Positions 1-8,912 of a stretch of 64,000 nucleotides of DNA are shown in pieces. The translations under genes and the position numbers were made by a program. The DNA lies in contig CAVXOL010000023.1 of the NCBI GenBank assembly GCA_963763325.1, positions 1-64,000 on the forward strand. The letters are read 5' to 3'. This DNA is from JBBECJ01 sp963763325 (GTDB taxonomy: Bacteria; Chloroflexota; Chloroflexia; Thermomicrobiales; CFX8). Position 1 is the first letter of the stretch, and each line of letters starts with the position of its first letter. The notes beneath the pieces are model-generated. The model was not told where the DNA came from and did no database searches. It saw nothing but the letters and a program-made list of their open reading frames with translations.

Positions 1-147
1 ATTGGTGAACGGGTCGCAGCCGACCGCGCCGTGACGAGGTTTGCGTAGCTTTGCCTGTCTCAGAATCCCATCTCAGAATCAACGTCTCGCGACGAGCAAC
101 CACCGCTGAGTTTTGAACCCCCGACTCAGCGCCTCTGAGGATCCGAT

Positions 148-354
148 CTACAGTCCCTTCGGCGGCGGGACTCCAAGCCGCGTCATGGCGGCTGTCAGCC
201 GGGCGAGGACGGGCAGGCGTTGCTCCGGCTGAAGGACGGCCTGGCCGGCGGCCGCCAACGGGCCGAGCGCTGCCAGATCATCCGTCGAGAACGTGATGCG
301 CGTGCGCCGCACCAACTGGCGCGGTCGCCCCGGCTTCCGACGAAAATCGATCAT
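148..354 (-). CDS. Small hypothetical protein with basic N-terminus
   Basis: A 68-residue ORF begins ATG at 354 and ends in the motif PPPKGL. The first 20 residues are strongly basic and include a GRPR AT-hook-like tetrapeptide; the rest is alanine/leucine-rich and predicted helical. An A/G-rich stretch (AAGG directly upstream, GGGAGGGGG about a dozen bases further) could serve as ribosome binding site. I do not recognise the family. The basic, proline-flanked start suggests nucleic-acid binding, but that is only an inference from composition. It lies alone at the left edge of the window inside the putative integrated island, with no partner gene on its strand. Confidence 0.4.
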   Translation of the reverse strand: MIDFRRKPGRPRQLVRRTRITFSTDDLAALGPLAAAGQAVLQPEQRLPVLARLTAAMTRLGVPPPKGL

Positions 355-649
355 CCTTGATCACCCCCTCCCTGATGCCACATGCTTTCAGTATGCGGGT
401 GCGGCACAGGGGGATCGGGTCTGGACTGTCTTGGCGGGCCGTCTCGGGGCTTGACAGTATCCGCATACAATCAGACTACAGCTGGATGCGGAAGGCTCGG
501 GGGGACCGCGTTCGTGAGGGCGCCAGCACGCGGCGTTGCGGTAGCGAACACTGTAGCAGGCATCGTTCAACACGATAGACTTCGCTGGACACAGCGTGTG
601 GTAGGTATGGCGGCGAGGCCCCGCCCTAACGAACCCCTGAGGTAGCTGC

Positions 650-3600
650 ATGACGGAGCCGCCATCGAGCGTCGTGGTGCGAGATGCGCAAGGCAACGAT
701 GCCCCAGCGGCAGGAGGCGATCCGCCGCTCCGCGTCCAGCTGCTCGGCGGCTTTCATGTCACGGTCGGCGGCCACGTCGTCCCCGACGCCGCCTGGCGGA
801 CGCAGAAGGCGCGCAGCCTCGTCAAGCTCCTGTGTCTGGCGCCGGGCCACCAACTCCACCGTGAACAGGTGATGGAGTTCCTCTGGCCCGCACTCGAGCC
901 TGCGGCAGCGGCGGGCAACCTGCGCTTCGCGCTGCACGCCGCCCGTCGCGCCTTGGCGCCCGGCCATGCCGCCGGTATCCCATCCTTCCTGCACCTCCGC
1001 CGAAACATGCTTGTCCTCGAGGCGGCCAATGCCGTGTGGATCGATGTGGACGCCTTCCAGGCTGCCGTCGCGGCGGCACGCGTGGCCAGGACCCGGCGGC
1101 CTACCAGGCGGCGCTCGAGCGCTACACCGGTGACTGTTACCCGAGGATCGCTATGAGGACTGGGCCACCGCGCCGCGCGAGTCGTTGCGGGACACGTACC
1201 TGGGGCTGCTGGTGACGCTGGCGCAGCTTCACGAGTCGCGACGGGAGCATGCTCCGGCCATCGCGGCCGTGGAGCGGCTGGTCGCAGCGGACCCGACCCA
1301 CGAGGATGCGCACGTCGGCCTGATGCGCCTGTACGCGCTCGCGAGCCGGCCCGGGCAGGCGCTGCGCCAGTATGTGCGCCTGCGTGAGGCGTTGGCGGAG
1401 GAACTGGAACTCGAGCCGGCCGTAGCGGGCCGGCGCCTGCACGAGGAGATCGCCGCCGGACGCTTTCCGCCACCGCGAGGCATCGCCCAGCCGCACGCGG
1501 GCGCTGGCGGTGGCGGTGCCTGACCAGCCGCCTCGGCACCACAACCTGCCGGTGCCGCTGACGCGCTTCGTCGGACGGCAGGACGAGTGCGCTGAGATCA
1601 GCCAGCTGCTGCCACGACCCGCCTGTTGACCCTCACCGGGCGGGTGGCTCCGGCAAGTCGCGCCTGGCGATTGAGGTCGCGCGGGAACTGGTCGGGCGAG
1701 TCCAGGATGGCGTGTGGCTGGTGGAGCTGGCGTCGTTGACCGATGCGCGCTGGTCGCTGCGCCATCGCGGCTGCCGCTGGGCGTCCGCGAGAAGCCGGGG
1801 CAAGCGCTGACCGCGACGTCTCGTCGATGCGCTCCGGCCGAGAACGCTGCTGCTCGTGCTGGACAACTGCGAGCATCTGATCGACGCCTGTGCCGAACTG
1901 GCCGCAGACGCTGCTCGGCGGCCTGTCCGCAGCCTGCGTATCCTCGCCACCAGCCGCGAGGCGCTGCGCGTGCCTGGCGAGCTGAGGTGGCGCGTTCCCT
2001 CCCTGGCTCTCGCCGATCTCGTCCGCCGCGCCGCAGTGGTCGGAGTCGGCCGTGGAGCGCCTGGCGCAGAACGCGGCCGTCGCGCTCTTCGTCGACCGGG
2101 TCCGCTGGGTTCAGCCGGGGTTCGTCCTCACGGATCGCAATGCGGCTGCGGTGGCGCAGATCTGTCATCGGCTGGACGGAATGCCGTTGGCGCTGGAGCT
2201 GGCGGCGGCGCGGGCCTCCGTGCTGGCGCTCGAGCAGTTCGCTGCCCGGCTGGACGACGCGCTGCGGCTGCTCTCCGGCGGGAGCCGCACCGCCCCAAGG
2301 CGGCAGCAGACCCTGCGGGCAACGCTCGATTGGAGCTACGGCCTGCTCGCTGACGCGTGAGCAGGCACTGCTCCGCCGGCTGGCGGTCTTCGCGGGCGGC
2401 TGGACGCTGGAGGCGGCTGGAGGCTGCCTGTGCGGGACGGGAGCGAGCAGGGATTCGAGGCGTAGCGGCGCGCATCGACGAAGCTGAGGTGTTCGGTCTG
2501 CTGGCGCAGCTGGTCGACAAGTCGCTGGTGCAGGTCGAGGAGGACGGGTCGGAGCTGGGCGCTCCACGTCCTGCGCTACGGGCTCCTGGAAACGGTGCGG
2601 CAGTACGCGCTGGAGCGGCTGATGGCCGATGACGACGCAGTGCCGGTGCGGGATCGGCATGTCGCCTACTCTCTACGCACTTGCGGAAGAGGCCGAGCCG
2701 GCGTTAGTTGGACCGGATCAGGTCGGGTGGCTCGATCGGCTGGAACAGGAGCATGACAACCTGCGGGCGGCGCTGCGATGGTCGGCCGAGCGCGGCGACG
2801 TCGAACGGGAAGCGCGACTCTGTGCGGCGTTGTGGCGCTTCTGGTACTACCACGGCCACCTCATCGAGGGTGAGCGCTGGCTCGCCGACGCTCTGGCGCG
2901 TGGCGACGCTGATCCGGTTCCGCGCTCATGCGTGGGCCGGTACTGCAGGCCGCCGGCGCACTGGCCTGGCAGCGAGGAGAATTGGCGCACTCCGAGGCAT
3001 GGTCCCGCCAGGCGCTGGCCCTCTTCGAAGCAGCCGGTGATCGGCAGCGCATCTCCGCCACACTCCATACCCTCGGGATCGTGGCCGAGATGCGGGGAGA
3101 GTACGAGCGTGGCTGCAGGATCGACTATGCAGGAAGCGCTGCGGCTGCGGAGCAACTCGGGGACAGGCCGGGCACCGCGCACACGCTGGCGAAGTCTCGG
3201 TAATCTGGCCCGGGAGCAGGGTCGCCTCGACCACGCCACCAGGCTGTTTGATCACAGCCTAGCGCTCCAGCGACAGAGCGGCAACAAGCGTGGCATCGCG
3301 ATCGCCCTCGCCAGCCTGGCCAACATCGCCCTCGACCGGGGCGACTTTGCGTTGTCGGAAACGCTGTCAGTCCAGAGCCTCAGGTTGTACCGGGGCTGGG
3401 TGACAAGGCACTGCGTGTACCTGCCCTGCAGAACCTCGGCTATGCCGTGTTGTACCAGGGCGATGCCGAGCGAGCGGTGGCAATCCAGGCCGAGTGCCTG
3501 CGGGTGGCCAGCGACGCTGGGGACAAGCGGGGCATCGCGCTGGGATTAGAAGGTCTGGCTGCCGCGACCGCGTTGCTGGTCAGGGGTGCGCAGGTTGCCG

Positions 3601-4079
3601 GCTTCTCCGAGGCGAGCAGGCGGCGCGCCTGTTCGGGGCGGCCGAAGCGCTGCGCGAGGACATGCACGTACCATTACCCCCAGCCGATCGCGTGATGATC
3701 GAGCGCCCAATGGCCGCTGCGCGGACCGCCCTCGGTGACGCGGCGTTCGATGCCGCGTGGTCGCTGGGACGCGCCGTTTCGCTGGACGAGGTCATTGCGG
3801 AGGCGCTGGCCGTGGCTGAGGCTCCGACGGCTCAGCAGGGCACACCGATCGCGGTGCCCAGCCCAGTCTCTCAGCCGGCGTGAGCGCGAGGTGGCTGCGC
3901 TGCTGGCGCAGGGAGAGACTAACACGCAGATCGCCGCGACGCTGGGGATCGCTCGGCCAACGGCGGACAAGCATGTCAGCAATCTCCTCCGCAAGCTCGG
4001 GTTCTCGTCTCGCGCTGACGTTCGCGCCTGGGCGATCGAGCTCAATCTGGTGTCCGTCGATCCTCCCTGCATCCCCTAA
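650..4079 (+). pseudogene. BTAD / NB-ARC / TPR / LuxR-type transcriptional regulator, broken by many frameshifts
   Basis: The three plus frames together give one regulator of about 1,100 residues. It starts with an OmpR-like DNA-binding plus bacterial transcriptional activation domain (LGGFHVTVGG, then FLWPALEP, to about 1500). An NTPase follows with LTRFVGRQDE, a Walker A readable as GGSGKSRLA only after a frame change near 1645, and a Walker B LLLVLDNCEHL near 1855. Next comes the conserved ATLDWSYGLL segment, a TPR region (2750-3600), and a C-terminal LuxR helix-turn-helix (LSRREREVAALLAQGETN, ends 4079). The order is that of large ATP-dependent regulators common in Chloroflexota. I count roughly ten frame changes, far more than in neighbouring genes, so true decay is plausible here in addition to sequencing error. 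The start at 650 follows a weak GAGGTAG. Confidence 0.75.
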
Positions 4080-4107
4080 CCTCCTCGGGAGTCGCGACCT
4101 ACATAAC

Positions 4108-4121
4108 CTACATATATGTAG
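4108..4121. repeat. 14-bp perfect AT-rich palindrome
   Basis: CTACATATATGTAG is a perfect palindrome just after the stop of the broken LuxR-type gene. It is preceded by a second ACCTACATA, so the left half is directly repeated. Its AT content stands out in GC-rich surroundings. It could be an operator or a promoter core for the small ORF at 4228; nothing in the sequence decides this. Confidence 0.4.
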
Positions 4122-4227
4122 TCCCACGCGCTAACGCCACGTCAACACTGGTTGCCTAGGCTGGTTCTGTCGGCAGATCGGCGCTCACGCGGCTTGTTGG
4201 GCGAGACACTCGGCAGGAGCAGCGACC

Positions 4228-4434
4228 GTGCGGCGGCACAGCTCATTTCTCCTGCGCTGCTGGGACATCGGCAGCGACAGCGAGCGCATCGAGATCGAGC
4301 ACATCCAATCGGGCAGGAAGACGCTGGCCACATCGATCGCGGCAGCCGTGGAGTGGCTCTGCGCCCATAGCGGGGAGGTTGCTGACCAACCGAATGCAAC
4401 CAGCAGACGAAATGAGGCGTCAGATAACCCGTGA
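4228..4434 (+). CDS. Small hypothetical protein
   Basis: A 68-residue ORF containing the string EIEHIQSGRKTLATS and a following helix AAAVEWLCAHS. The pattern (a short beta strand, a conserved HIQSG, then a helix with a tryptophan) resembles short uncharacterised proteins that I associate with Chloroflexota, but I cannot name a family. The upstream GGCAGGAGCAGCGACC supplies a possible AGGAG ribosome binding site about ten bases before the ATG. No domain or membrane segment is visible. It stands alone between the broken regulator and the collagen-like gene. Confidence 0.4.
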   Translation: MRRHSSFLLRCWDIGSDSERIEIEHIQSGRKTLATSIAAAVEWLCAHSGEVADQPNATSRRNEASDNP

Positions 4435-4618
4435 AGGAACCATGATGCGCACCTGATCACAGATCGGCGTGATCTGCCGATGCACGACGGGACGGCCGTC
4501 GGTGAGTCCTGTAATAAGGCGTTCCGGACAGTGGATGCCATAACGCCTCTGCAGTGGTGTTTGAGGGTGGTCTCGCCCGGCCATGGTCGGCGACGCTACC
4601 GAGCTAAAGGAGCATGCA

Positions 4619-5275
4619 ATGCACGCCATTCGTGGTTCGTCCCGCCTTGTGCGGTTACTGCTCGCGGTCGTGATGCTCGCAATGGGGATTGCAATTGGTC
4701 TGGGGGCGATGGCCGTCGCCCAGAGCAACACGGTCTACCATGCCTGTGTCAACAACAGCAGTGGCACCATCAAGATGGTGACCGCGAGCGGAACCTGTGC
4801 GTCCAATGAGATGCGAATTGTCTGGAACCAACAAGGACCACCGGGGGTGGCCGGTCCTCAGGGAGCGCAAGGCGACCCCGGCGAGATGGGTCCACAAGGC
4901 CCACAAGGCCCACAAGGGCTGCAGGGGCTGCAGGGTGAGCAGGGTGATCCAGGGCTCGCGAATCTCACCAGCACCGTGCGGAACCAGGGGAGGTTACTCT
5001 GTAGCGCGCTTGATCTGACGTGCAACGGGGGGAACGGCTATAAAGGCACTGTCTCGGTGTCCTGTCACGACGGCGAGATCTTGACTGGAGGCGAGGCCGT
5101 CATCCATGAAGATGCAACCTTCTTTAGTGTCGTCTCGCCGTGGGATGCGGCCGTCACTGCCAGTGGCCCGACGAGCGACGGGGAGGGATGGGTCGCGTCC
5201 GGCGAAAACCACGAACTGGCCAGCGGGGTCTGGCTGACAGCATACGCGTTCTGTCTCTCGGCGCCGGTGACCTAG
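4619..5275 (+). CDS. Secreted collagen-like (Gly-X-Y) protein
   Basis: The 218-residue protein starts at ATG 4619 behind AAAGGAGCATGCA; the in-frame ATG at 4583 lacks such a site. Residues 10-34 form a signal peptide or membrane anchor ending AVAQS. Residues 36-70 are a small domain with two cysteines (YHACVNN and SGTCAS). Residues 73-112 are thirteen Gly-X-Y triplets rich in GPQ, GLQ and GDP, the signature of bacterial collagen-like proteins. A C-terminal domain of about 100 residues contains several cysteines (LLCSALDLTC, VSVSCHDG, AYAFCLS), probably a trimerising or adhesive head. Known bacterial relatives are surface or spore-coat filaments; the role here is unknown. A second collagen-family remnant follows at 5312. 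Confidence 0.75.
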   Translation: MHAIRGSSRLVRLLLAVVMLAMGIAIGLGAMAVAQSNTVYHACVNNSSGTIKMVTASGTCASNEMRIVWNQQGPPGVAGPQGAQGDPGEMGPQGPQGPQGLQGLQGEQGDPGLANLTSTVRNQGRLLCSALDLTCNGGNGYKGTVSVSCHDGEILTGGEAVIHEDATFFSVVSPWDAAVTASGPTSDGEGWVASGENHELASGVWLTAYAFCLSAPVT

Positions 5276-5311
5276 ATGATCCCTGGGCGAACATCGCGGT
5301 GGTTTCCATGA

Positions 5312-5431
5312 GAGGCGGCCGTTGACCAGGTGCGCGGGGAGATCGACCAGTTGCAGGCGCGCGACGGGCAACTGGTCGAGGGGCTGAACCAACTCGCGAA
5401 CCGCGTCGCCGCCCTGGAAGCGGCGCGCTAA
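5312..5431 (+). pseudogene. C-terminal coiled-coil remnant, possibly of a second collagen-like protein
   Basis: An open frame without a convincing start, ending at TAA 5429-5431, encodes a heptad-like tail: DQVRGEIDQLQARD followed by LNQLANRVAALEAAR. Its position right after the collagen-like gene and before a strong hairpin suggests either the lost 3' end of a longer gene or a 33-residue coiled-coil peptide starting at GTG 5330. The frame is closed upstream by TGA at 5309, so a frameshift or deletion has separated it from any larger ORF. Confidence 0.4.
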
Positions 5432-5474
5432 CGCGCCACGGCGCCACCGGTGAGGCGCAGCCCCGCCCCACAAC

Positions 5475-5506
5475 GATGGCCCCAGGACGCGCGTCTTGGG
5501 GCCATC
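5475..5506 (+). terminator. Strong hairpin, probable terminator
   Basis: The arms GATGGCCCCAGGAC (5475-5488) and GTCTTGGGGCCATC (5493-5506) pair over 14 bp (one G-T) around a GCGC loop. There is no T-tract after it. The position just downstream of the collagen-like gene and its remnant fits transcription termination or mRNA 3' end protection. Confidence 0.6.
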
Positions 5507-5913
5507 CAGCGCCGCTCAGTGCGGGCAGGCTAGCGCGTCGGCTCGCAGAGCGAGCGTACCATGTCATCCCTATTCGCAATCGGCTGCTCGGGATCGTCGT
5601 TGTAGCGCTGATGGCCCGGGCTGCGCCTGCAAGCTGGCCACGATCCTGCCGTGGACATCGAGGGAGCAGCGTCATTCGACGCAACGCAATCAGCGCCGAT
5701 GAGCGTCGCATGTAACGGAGGCACAAGTTCCCATCACGTCGCCATTCGGTCATCTGGGTAGTAGGAGCAACTCGATCACGATGGCGCCAATTGATTCCTG
5801 CGAGGCGCCTGAAGTGGCGGATCTGACGCCAGGCGGTAGCGCGGTGCAACGCCCGGCTCCGTTCGGTGCCCCGCATTTACGGATAAGTACTCCGGCTAAC
5901 AATCATTAGTCGT

Positions 5914-5947
5914 AGTAGTCTTAGCTCATCTGTGGGCTAAGACTACT
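5914..5947. terminator. 12-bp perfect hairpin in a gene-poor stretch
   Basis: AGTAGTCTTAGC (5914-5925) and GCTAAGACTACT (5936-5947) are perfect inverted repeats around a 10-nt loop. It lies about 100 bp after the 3' end of the minus-strand GNAT gene and may terminate it. The rest of 5507-6048 shows no credible gene: the ORFs there are short, lack ribosome binding sites, and have unlikely composition. Confidence 0.45.
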
Positions 5948-6048
5948 TGATCGACCCAGTTAAGCGCTGTTGTGTACTACGTCTAAGCACGACATCCACG
6001 GTTAGACACCCAAGCTCCTTGGTAAGAAACACCATTAGCCGCGCGCCG

Positions 6049-6833
6049 TTAGACACTGTCCCACCGATAGCGTGAGCGCCAGTACATCTCATCGGAGAAG
6101 CCCAGGCGGCGGTAGCGAGCGATCGGGCTGTCATGCGGATCGGCATTGAGCAGAACGGCGCTTGCCCCGTTAGCGTAGGCACGGCGAATCGCCTCGGCAG
6201 TGAGCCAGCCGCCCAGGCCACGCCGGTGCCACGGCGCACGTGTGGCGAGCGTGTGGAGAAACCAGTCCTGCCCGCCGATGCCGCTGAGAACCGCGACCGG
6301 CTCGCCATCAATCCGCACCAGCAACCCGAAGCCGCCACCCGCCAGCTCAGCCAGCCGCAGGGCGGCCTCAGCCTCGACCCACTCAGGGCGTAGCGGGGCA
6401 TCACTGCTGGCAAAGCCCTGCAGCTTGGCTGCCGCGAAGGCGTGCACATTGTCGGCCGTCAGGTCTTCAATCGTCGCGCCCGGCACCGGTCGAACGACGG
6501 CAGCGGGCCGACGTGAGCCAAGAAGAGCTCCTCCTGCACCAGCCGGCAGCCGGCCGCGCTGAGGGCTGGCCCGAGCGAAGCCGCAACGTCTCGGTCATCA
6601 ACCAAAAGGGTGACGGGCTGTCCGGCGAAGTAGGCGTGCAGATCGGCCAGCAGCGCTGGAACCGTGTCGGGTGTGACGTCGCGCAGGGTGACGCGATTGG
6701 CACCGGGTGCATGGACATTGCGGCCGTAGAAGCCGAAGCGCCGCCGCTCGACGATATAGCCCAGTTCCGGGAACGATTGCGTATACCAGCCGGCCACCTC
6801 GGCGGCCAGTCGGTCGCGCTCAGGATGTCGCAT
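6049..6833 (-). CDS. GNAT-family N-acetyltransferase, frameshifted
   Basis: Two minus-strand frames make one protein of about 260 residues. The first part (from 6833, preceded by GGGAGG) reads MRHPERDRLAAEVAGWYTQ and continues to LPSFDR; the second resumes at PGATIEDLTADN near 6480. The second half carries the GNAT fold: HTLATRAPWHRRGLGGWLT is the acetyl-CoA binding motif A (R/Q-x-x-G-x-G/A), and YRRLGFSDEMYWRSRY is the typical C-terminal strand and helix. The substrate cannot be told from sequence. The frameshift near 6480 is the only defect. The gene stands alone on its strand within the island. Confidence 0.7.
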
Positions 6834-6953
6834 GACCACTGCCTCCCGATACCGACAGCACGGCCGTCTCGCGGATAACCATTGTTATGAGGCTGCATAC
6901 GACTGTTACATATGTGACTGCGGCGGCGTGGTAGAGGTGTCATCATGCCTTAT

Positions 6954-7031
6954 GGCAAGGCACCCTGGCCGAGAGTCGCAGCCGGATGGGGGTGCGCCCT
7001 TTCCGATCGCTCAGGGGAGGGGTGCCTTGCC
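6954..7031. repeat. Long inverted repeat flanking about 50 bp
   Basis: GGCAAGGCACCCT (6954-6966) and AGGGGTGCCTTGCC (7018-7031) are near-perfect inverted repeats. The intervening sequence contains a smaller GGG/CCC pairing. It directly precedes copy A of the dispersed repeat at 7044-7164. It could be a transcription terminator, a small structured RNA or the end of a miniature mobile element. Confidence 0.5.
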
Positions 7032-7043
7032 GTTCAGCGTCCG

Positions 7044-7164
7044 CGCTACAATCCCCTGTACCAAACGCGGTGGCACACCGACTGCGGCGTCGTCTACGCC
7101 ACTCACTACTGGCGCATCCCTCGGCTGGTGCCCACATCATCAGTCGGGGGAGCTTTGCGGTTAA
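7044..7164 (+). repeat. Dispersed structured repeat, copy A
   Basis: Begins with CGCTACAATC, shared with copy B at 7956, and ends with a nearly identical 58-base block (TACTGGCGCA at 7107 to GCTTTGCGGTTAA at 7164). The block holds a 14-bp hairpin: arm 7117-7130, loop CCCACAT, arm 7138-7151. The differences from copy B in the stem keep every base pair. TACAAT can act as a promoter -10 box. No protein-coding signal is apparent. See copy B at 7937-8108. Confidence 0.6.
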
Positions 7165-7276
7165 ACGCATTATCCGCATCCGTTTCCGCGCCAGTACTGG
7201 TGATCCGCTGACGTGTTACCAATTCGTAACAAAAGCGTGAGTTGCTGGCTTACATTTCCAACGATATTGCCCGGTT

Positions 7277-7546
7277 ATGTCGTACGAAGGGACCAACTGG
7301 ATAGATGCGTGTGAGGACAACGACCTGATGCCCAAGCGTCACCTCCTGATACAGATTGAGTGTGGCTTCTGCCACCAGGTGCGCGTCAGTGACTTTCCCG
7401 GGATTCGCGCTGGCACCTGGCTCTCAGCGCCGTGCAAGGGCTGCGGGAAGACCCGCGCGGACGAACTCCGGACACGCCGCCGTCGACCCCGATCCCCTCG
7501 ACCGCCGGTACCTGAACACCTCCTCGATCGTCTCAGCCGATCCTAG
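7277..7546 (+). CDS. Small putative zinc-ribbon protein
   Basis: An ORF of 89 codons, with a second possible start at ATG 7328 preceded by GAGGA (MPKRHLLIQIECGFC). It holds two cysteine pairs, CGFC and CKGC, about 25 residues apart, followed by a basic Arg-rich tail. The pairs fit a zinc ribbon or zinc knuckle, and the basic tail suggests nucleic-acid contact. I cannot assign a family. The start is uncertain, since the first ATG lacks a clear ribosome binding site. Confidence 0.4.
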   Translation: MSYEGTNWIDACEDNDLMPKRHLLIQIECGFCHQVRVSDFPGIRAGTWLSAPCKGCGKTRADELRTRRRRPRSPRPPVPEHLLDRLSRS

Positions 7547-7690
7547 CGGATCGCTCGGTACTCACCATTGGCCAGTTCTAGCGCGATCGTCCCAGCGTTG
7601 CCCGTCGTCGGTCTCGACGGCATGCAGGGTGCTCCCGTCCGGCTGCTGGCGTCTGCTCGTGACCGTTGGTAACAATTCAACCTCATGCAT
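7543..7690 (-). pseudogene. Degenerate short ORF, weak relative of the ORF at 9549-9881
   Basis: Reading from ATG 7690 gives MHEVELLPTVTSRRQQPDG and on to ETDDGQRW. A one-base frame change then gives TIALELANGEYRAIR and a stop at 7543. The ending resembles ELVTLELFNGEYRPSR in the minus-strand ORF near 9700, so both may derive from one small protein family. The evidence is only this short similarity, and function is unknown. Confidence 0.25.
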
Positions 7691-7936
7691 TCAACTCGTC
7701 ACCGCTCCCAGAATTGCCACCAGACGCGCTGTGTGGCTGTCTCCTGTGCCCGACGCGACAGCCCTTAGCCGCGCCTCTAACTGTCAGTTGCGTGCTTCGC
7801 TCCCACGACTGTCTGTCGCCACTGTTCCATCGTTCGCGCAGGCATGGCAGGATGGCTTCCAGATCGTGAATCCCCTAACCCGTACAGGACAAAAACAAGG
7901 GGGGCATGGGTGCGGTTTGACAGCAAGCCGGAACCT

Positions 7937-8108
7937 TTGACCCGCCCCCCTGACGCGCTACAATCGCCTGCACCGAACGTAGGTGTCCTGATACCTTGCA
8001 GTTTACATTGACTCCGGGATACTCGAAATCGATTTGGAGGCAGTCCTTTTACTGGCGCATCCCCCGGCTGATGGCCCACATCATCAGTTGGGGGAGCTTT
8101 GCGGCTAA
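7937..8108 (+). repeat. Dispersed structured repeat, copy B, with promoter-like start
   Basis: TTGACC (7937-7942), 16 bases, then TACAAT (7959-7964) form a good sigma-70-type promoter at the start of the shared sequence CGCTACAATC. The shared 3' block runs from TACTGGCGCA (8050) to GCTTTGCGGCTAA (8108). Its hairpin has arms 8060-8073 and 8082-8095 around GCCCACAT. An additional inverted repeat AGGGGGGC/GCCCCCCT (7898-7905, 7944-7951) flanks the start. The unit could encode a small RNA or be an end of a mobile element. The rest of 7547-7936 shows only the degenerate ORF listed separately. Confidence 0.55.
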
Positions 8109-8170
8109 GGGAGGCGTTGCGGGTCGGGCGTCGGCGGCGCCCCCGCAAGTGTCGGTGCGCCGTGCCACAC

Positions 8171-8819
8171 CTAGGCACCGGCGATTCGGCCATCCCCGAC
8201 GGTCGCCTCCCCCTGCGCCTCGGCGAGCGCCGCGTGCAGCAGCGCGGCGGCGGCCCAGCGCTTGACCGCCTCGGCCGTCCGGGGTGAGGCCGCCGATGTC
8301 CGTCAGCACCATGATGCTCTCCAGCCCGACGCACATCGCCAGGGCCAACACCAGGCGCTGCAGGCGTTCCGCGCCGAGCCGGTCGCGGAGCGGCGCGAGG
8401 GCGTCGGCGAGGTAGCGCAGGCGATGGCCGGGCCGCCGCGGGACCGCGGACGGGTCGTCGGCACGGGGGCCAGCATGGCCCGCACGAACGCGCGGAAGGC
8501 CGCCTCGTGCTTGGTGACCAGGGAGTGGTCGGCACACACGACCGCGTCCAGCCGCGCCGCGGCGGGCCGGGCGCCCCGCCGCCGCGTAGACGGCCTCCAG
8601 GTCCGGCCGGTTGACCGCGTCCAGCAGGGCGTCGCCAGGAGCGCTCCTGGCTCGGGAAGTAGCGGTAGGCGGTGCTCTTGGAAATCAGCGCCGCCTCGGC
8701 GACCTCCGCGACGGTGGGCGTCTCGCCGCGGCGCACGAAGTGCGGCGGCGGCGGCCATCAGCGCCGGCGCGCGTCCGGCGCTTCTGGTTCATCCGCCCGA
8801 ACGAGTCGTACGACGACAT
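8171..8819 (-). CDS. TetR-family transcriptional regulator, frameshifted
   Basis: Combining frames from ATG 8819 gives a protein of about 215 residues. The helix-turn-helix is clear: RRGETPTVAEVAEAALISKS then TAYRYFPSQE. The ligand-binding part continues in other frames with RLDAVVCADHSLVTKHEAAF, then YLADALAPLRDRLGAERLQR and LVLALAMCVGLESIMVLTDI, and ends AEAQGEATVGDGRIAGA with a stop at 8171. At least four frame changes are needed. It is transcribed divergently from the cupin gene across a promoter with a GGGACAC/GTGTCCC inverted repeat, and probably represses itself and that gene (inference from arrangement). Confidence 0.7.
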
Positions 8820-8820
8820 G

Positions 8821-8887
8821 GGGACACTCCTTGACAGGCGCGGCAACCGCGCTTATGATACTCGACACCTTTATGGGAATGTGTCCC
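8821..8887 (+). promoter_or_regulatory. Promoter of the cupin gene with flanking inverted repeat
   Basis: TTGACA (8831-8836), a 17-base spacer and TATGAT (8854-8859) form a near-consensus promoter pointing to the cupin gene at 8913. GGGACAC (8821-8827) and GTGTCCC (8881-8887) are perfect inverted half-sites placed symmetrically around the -10 region. They are candidate contacts for the divergent TetR protein. Confidence 0.65.
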
Positions 8888-8912
8888 AGACTCTACGTAG
8901 AAAGGCAGACCG

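Noticed and set aside
754..2660. Long minus-strand open frames opposite the broken LuxR-type regulator
   Set aside because: They are Arg/Pro/Ala-rich shadows created by GC-rich codons of the plus-strand regulator, have no domain, and disappear where the plus-strand domains are clearest.
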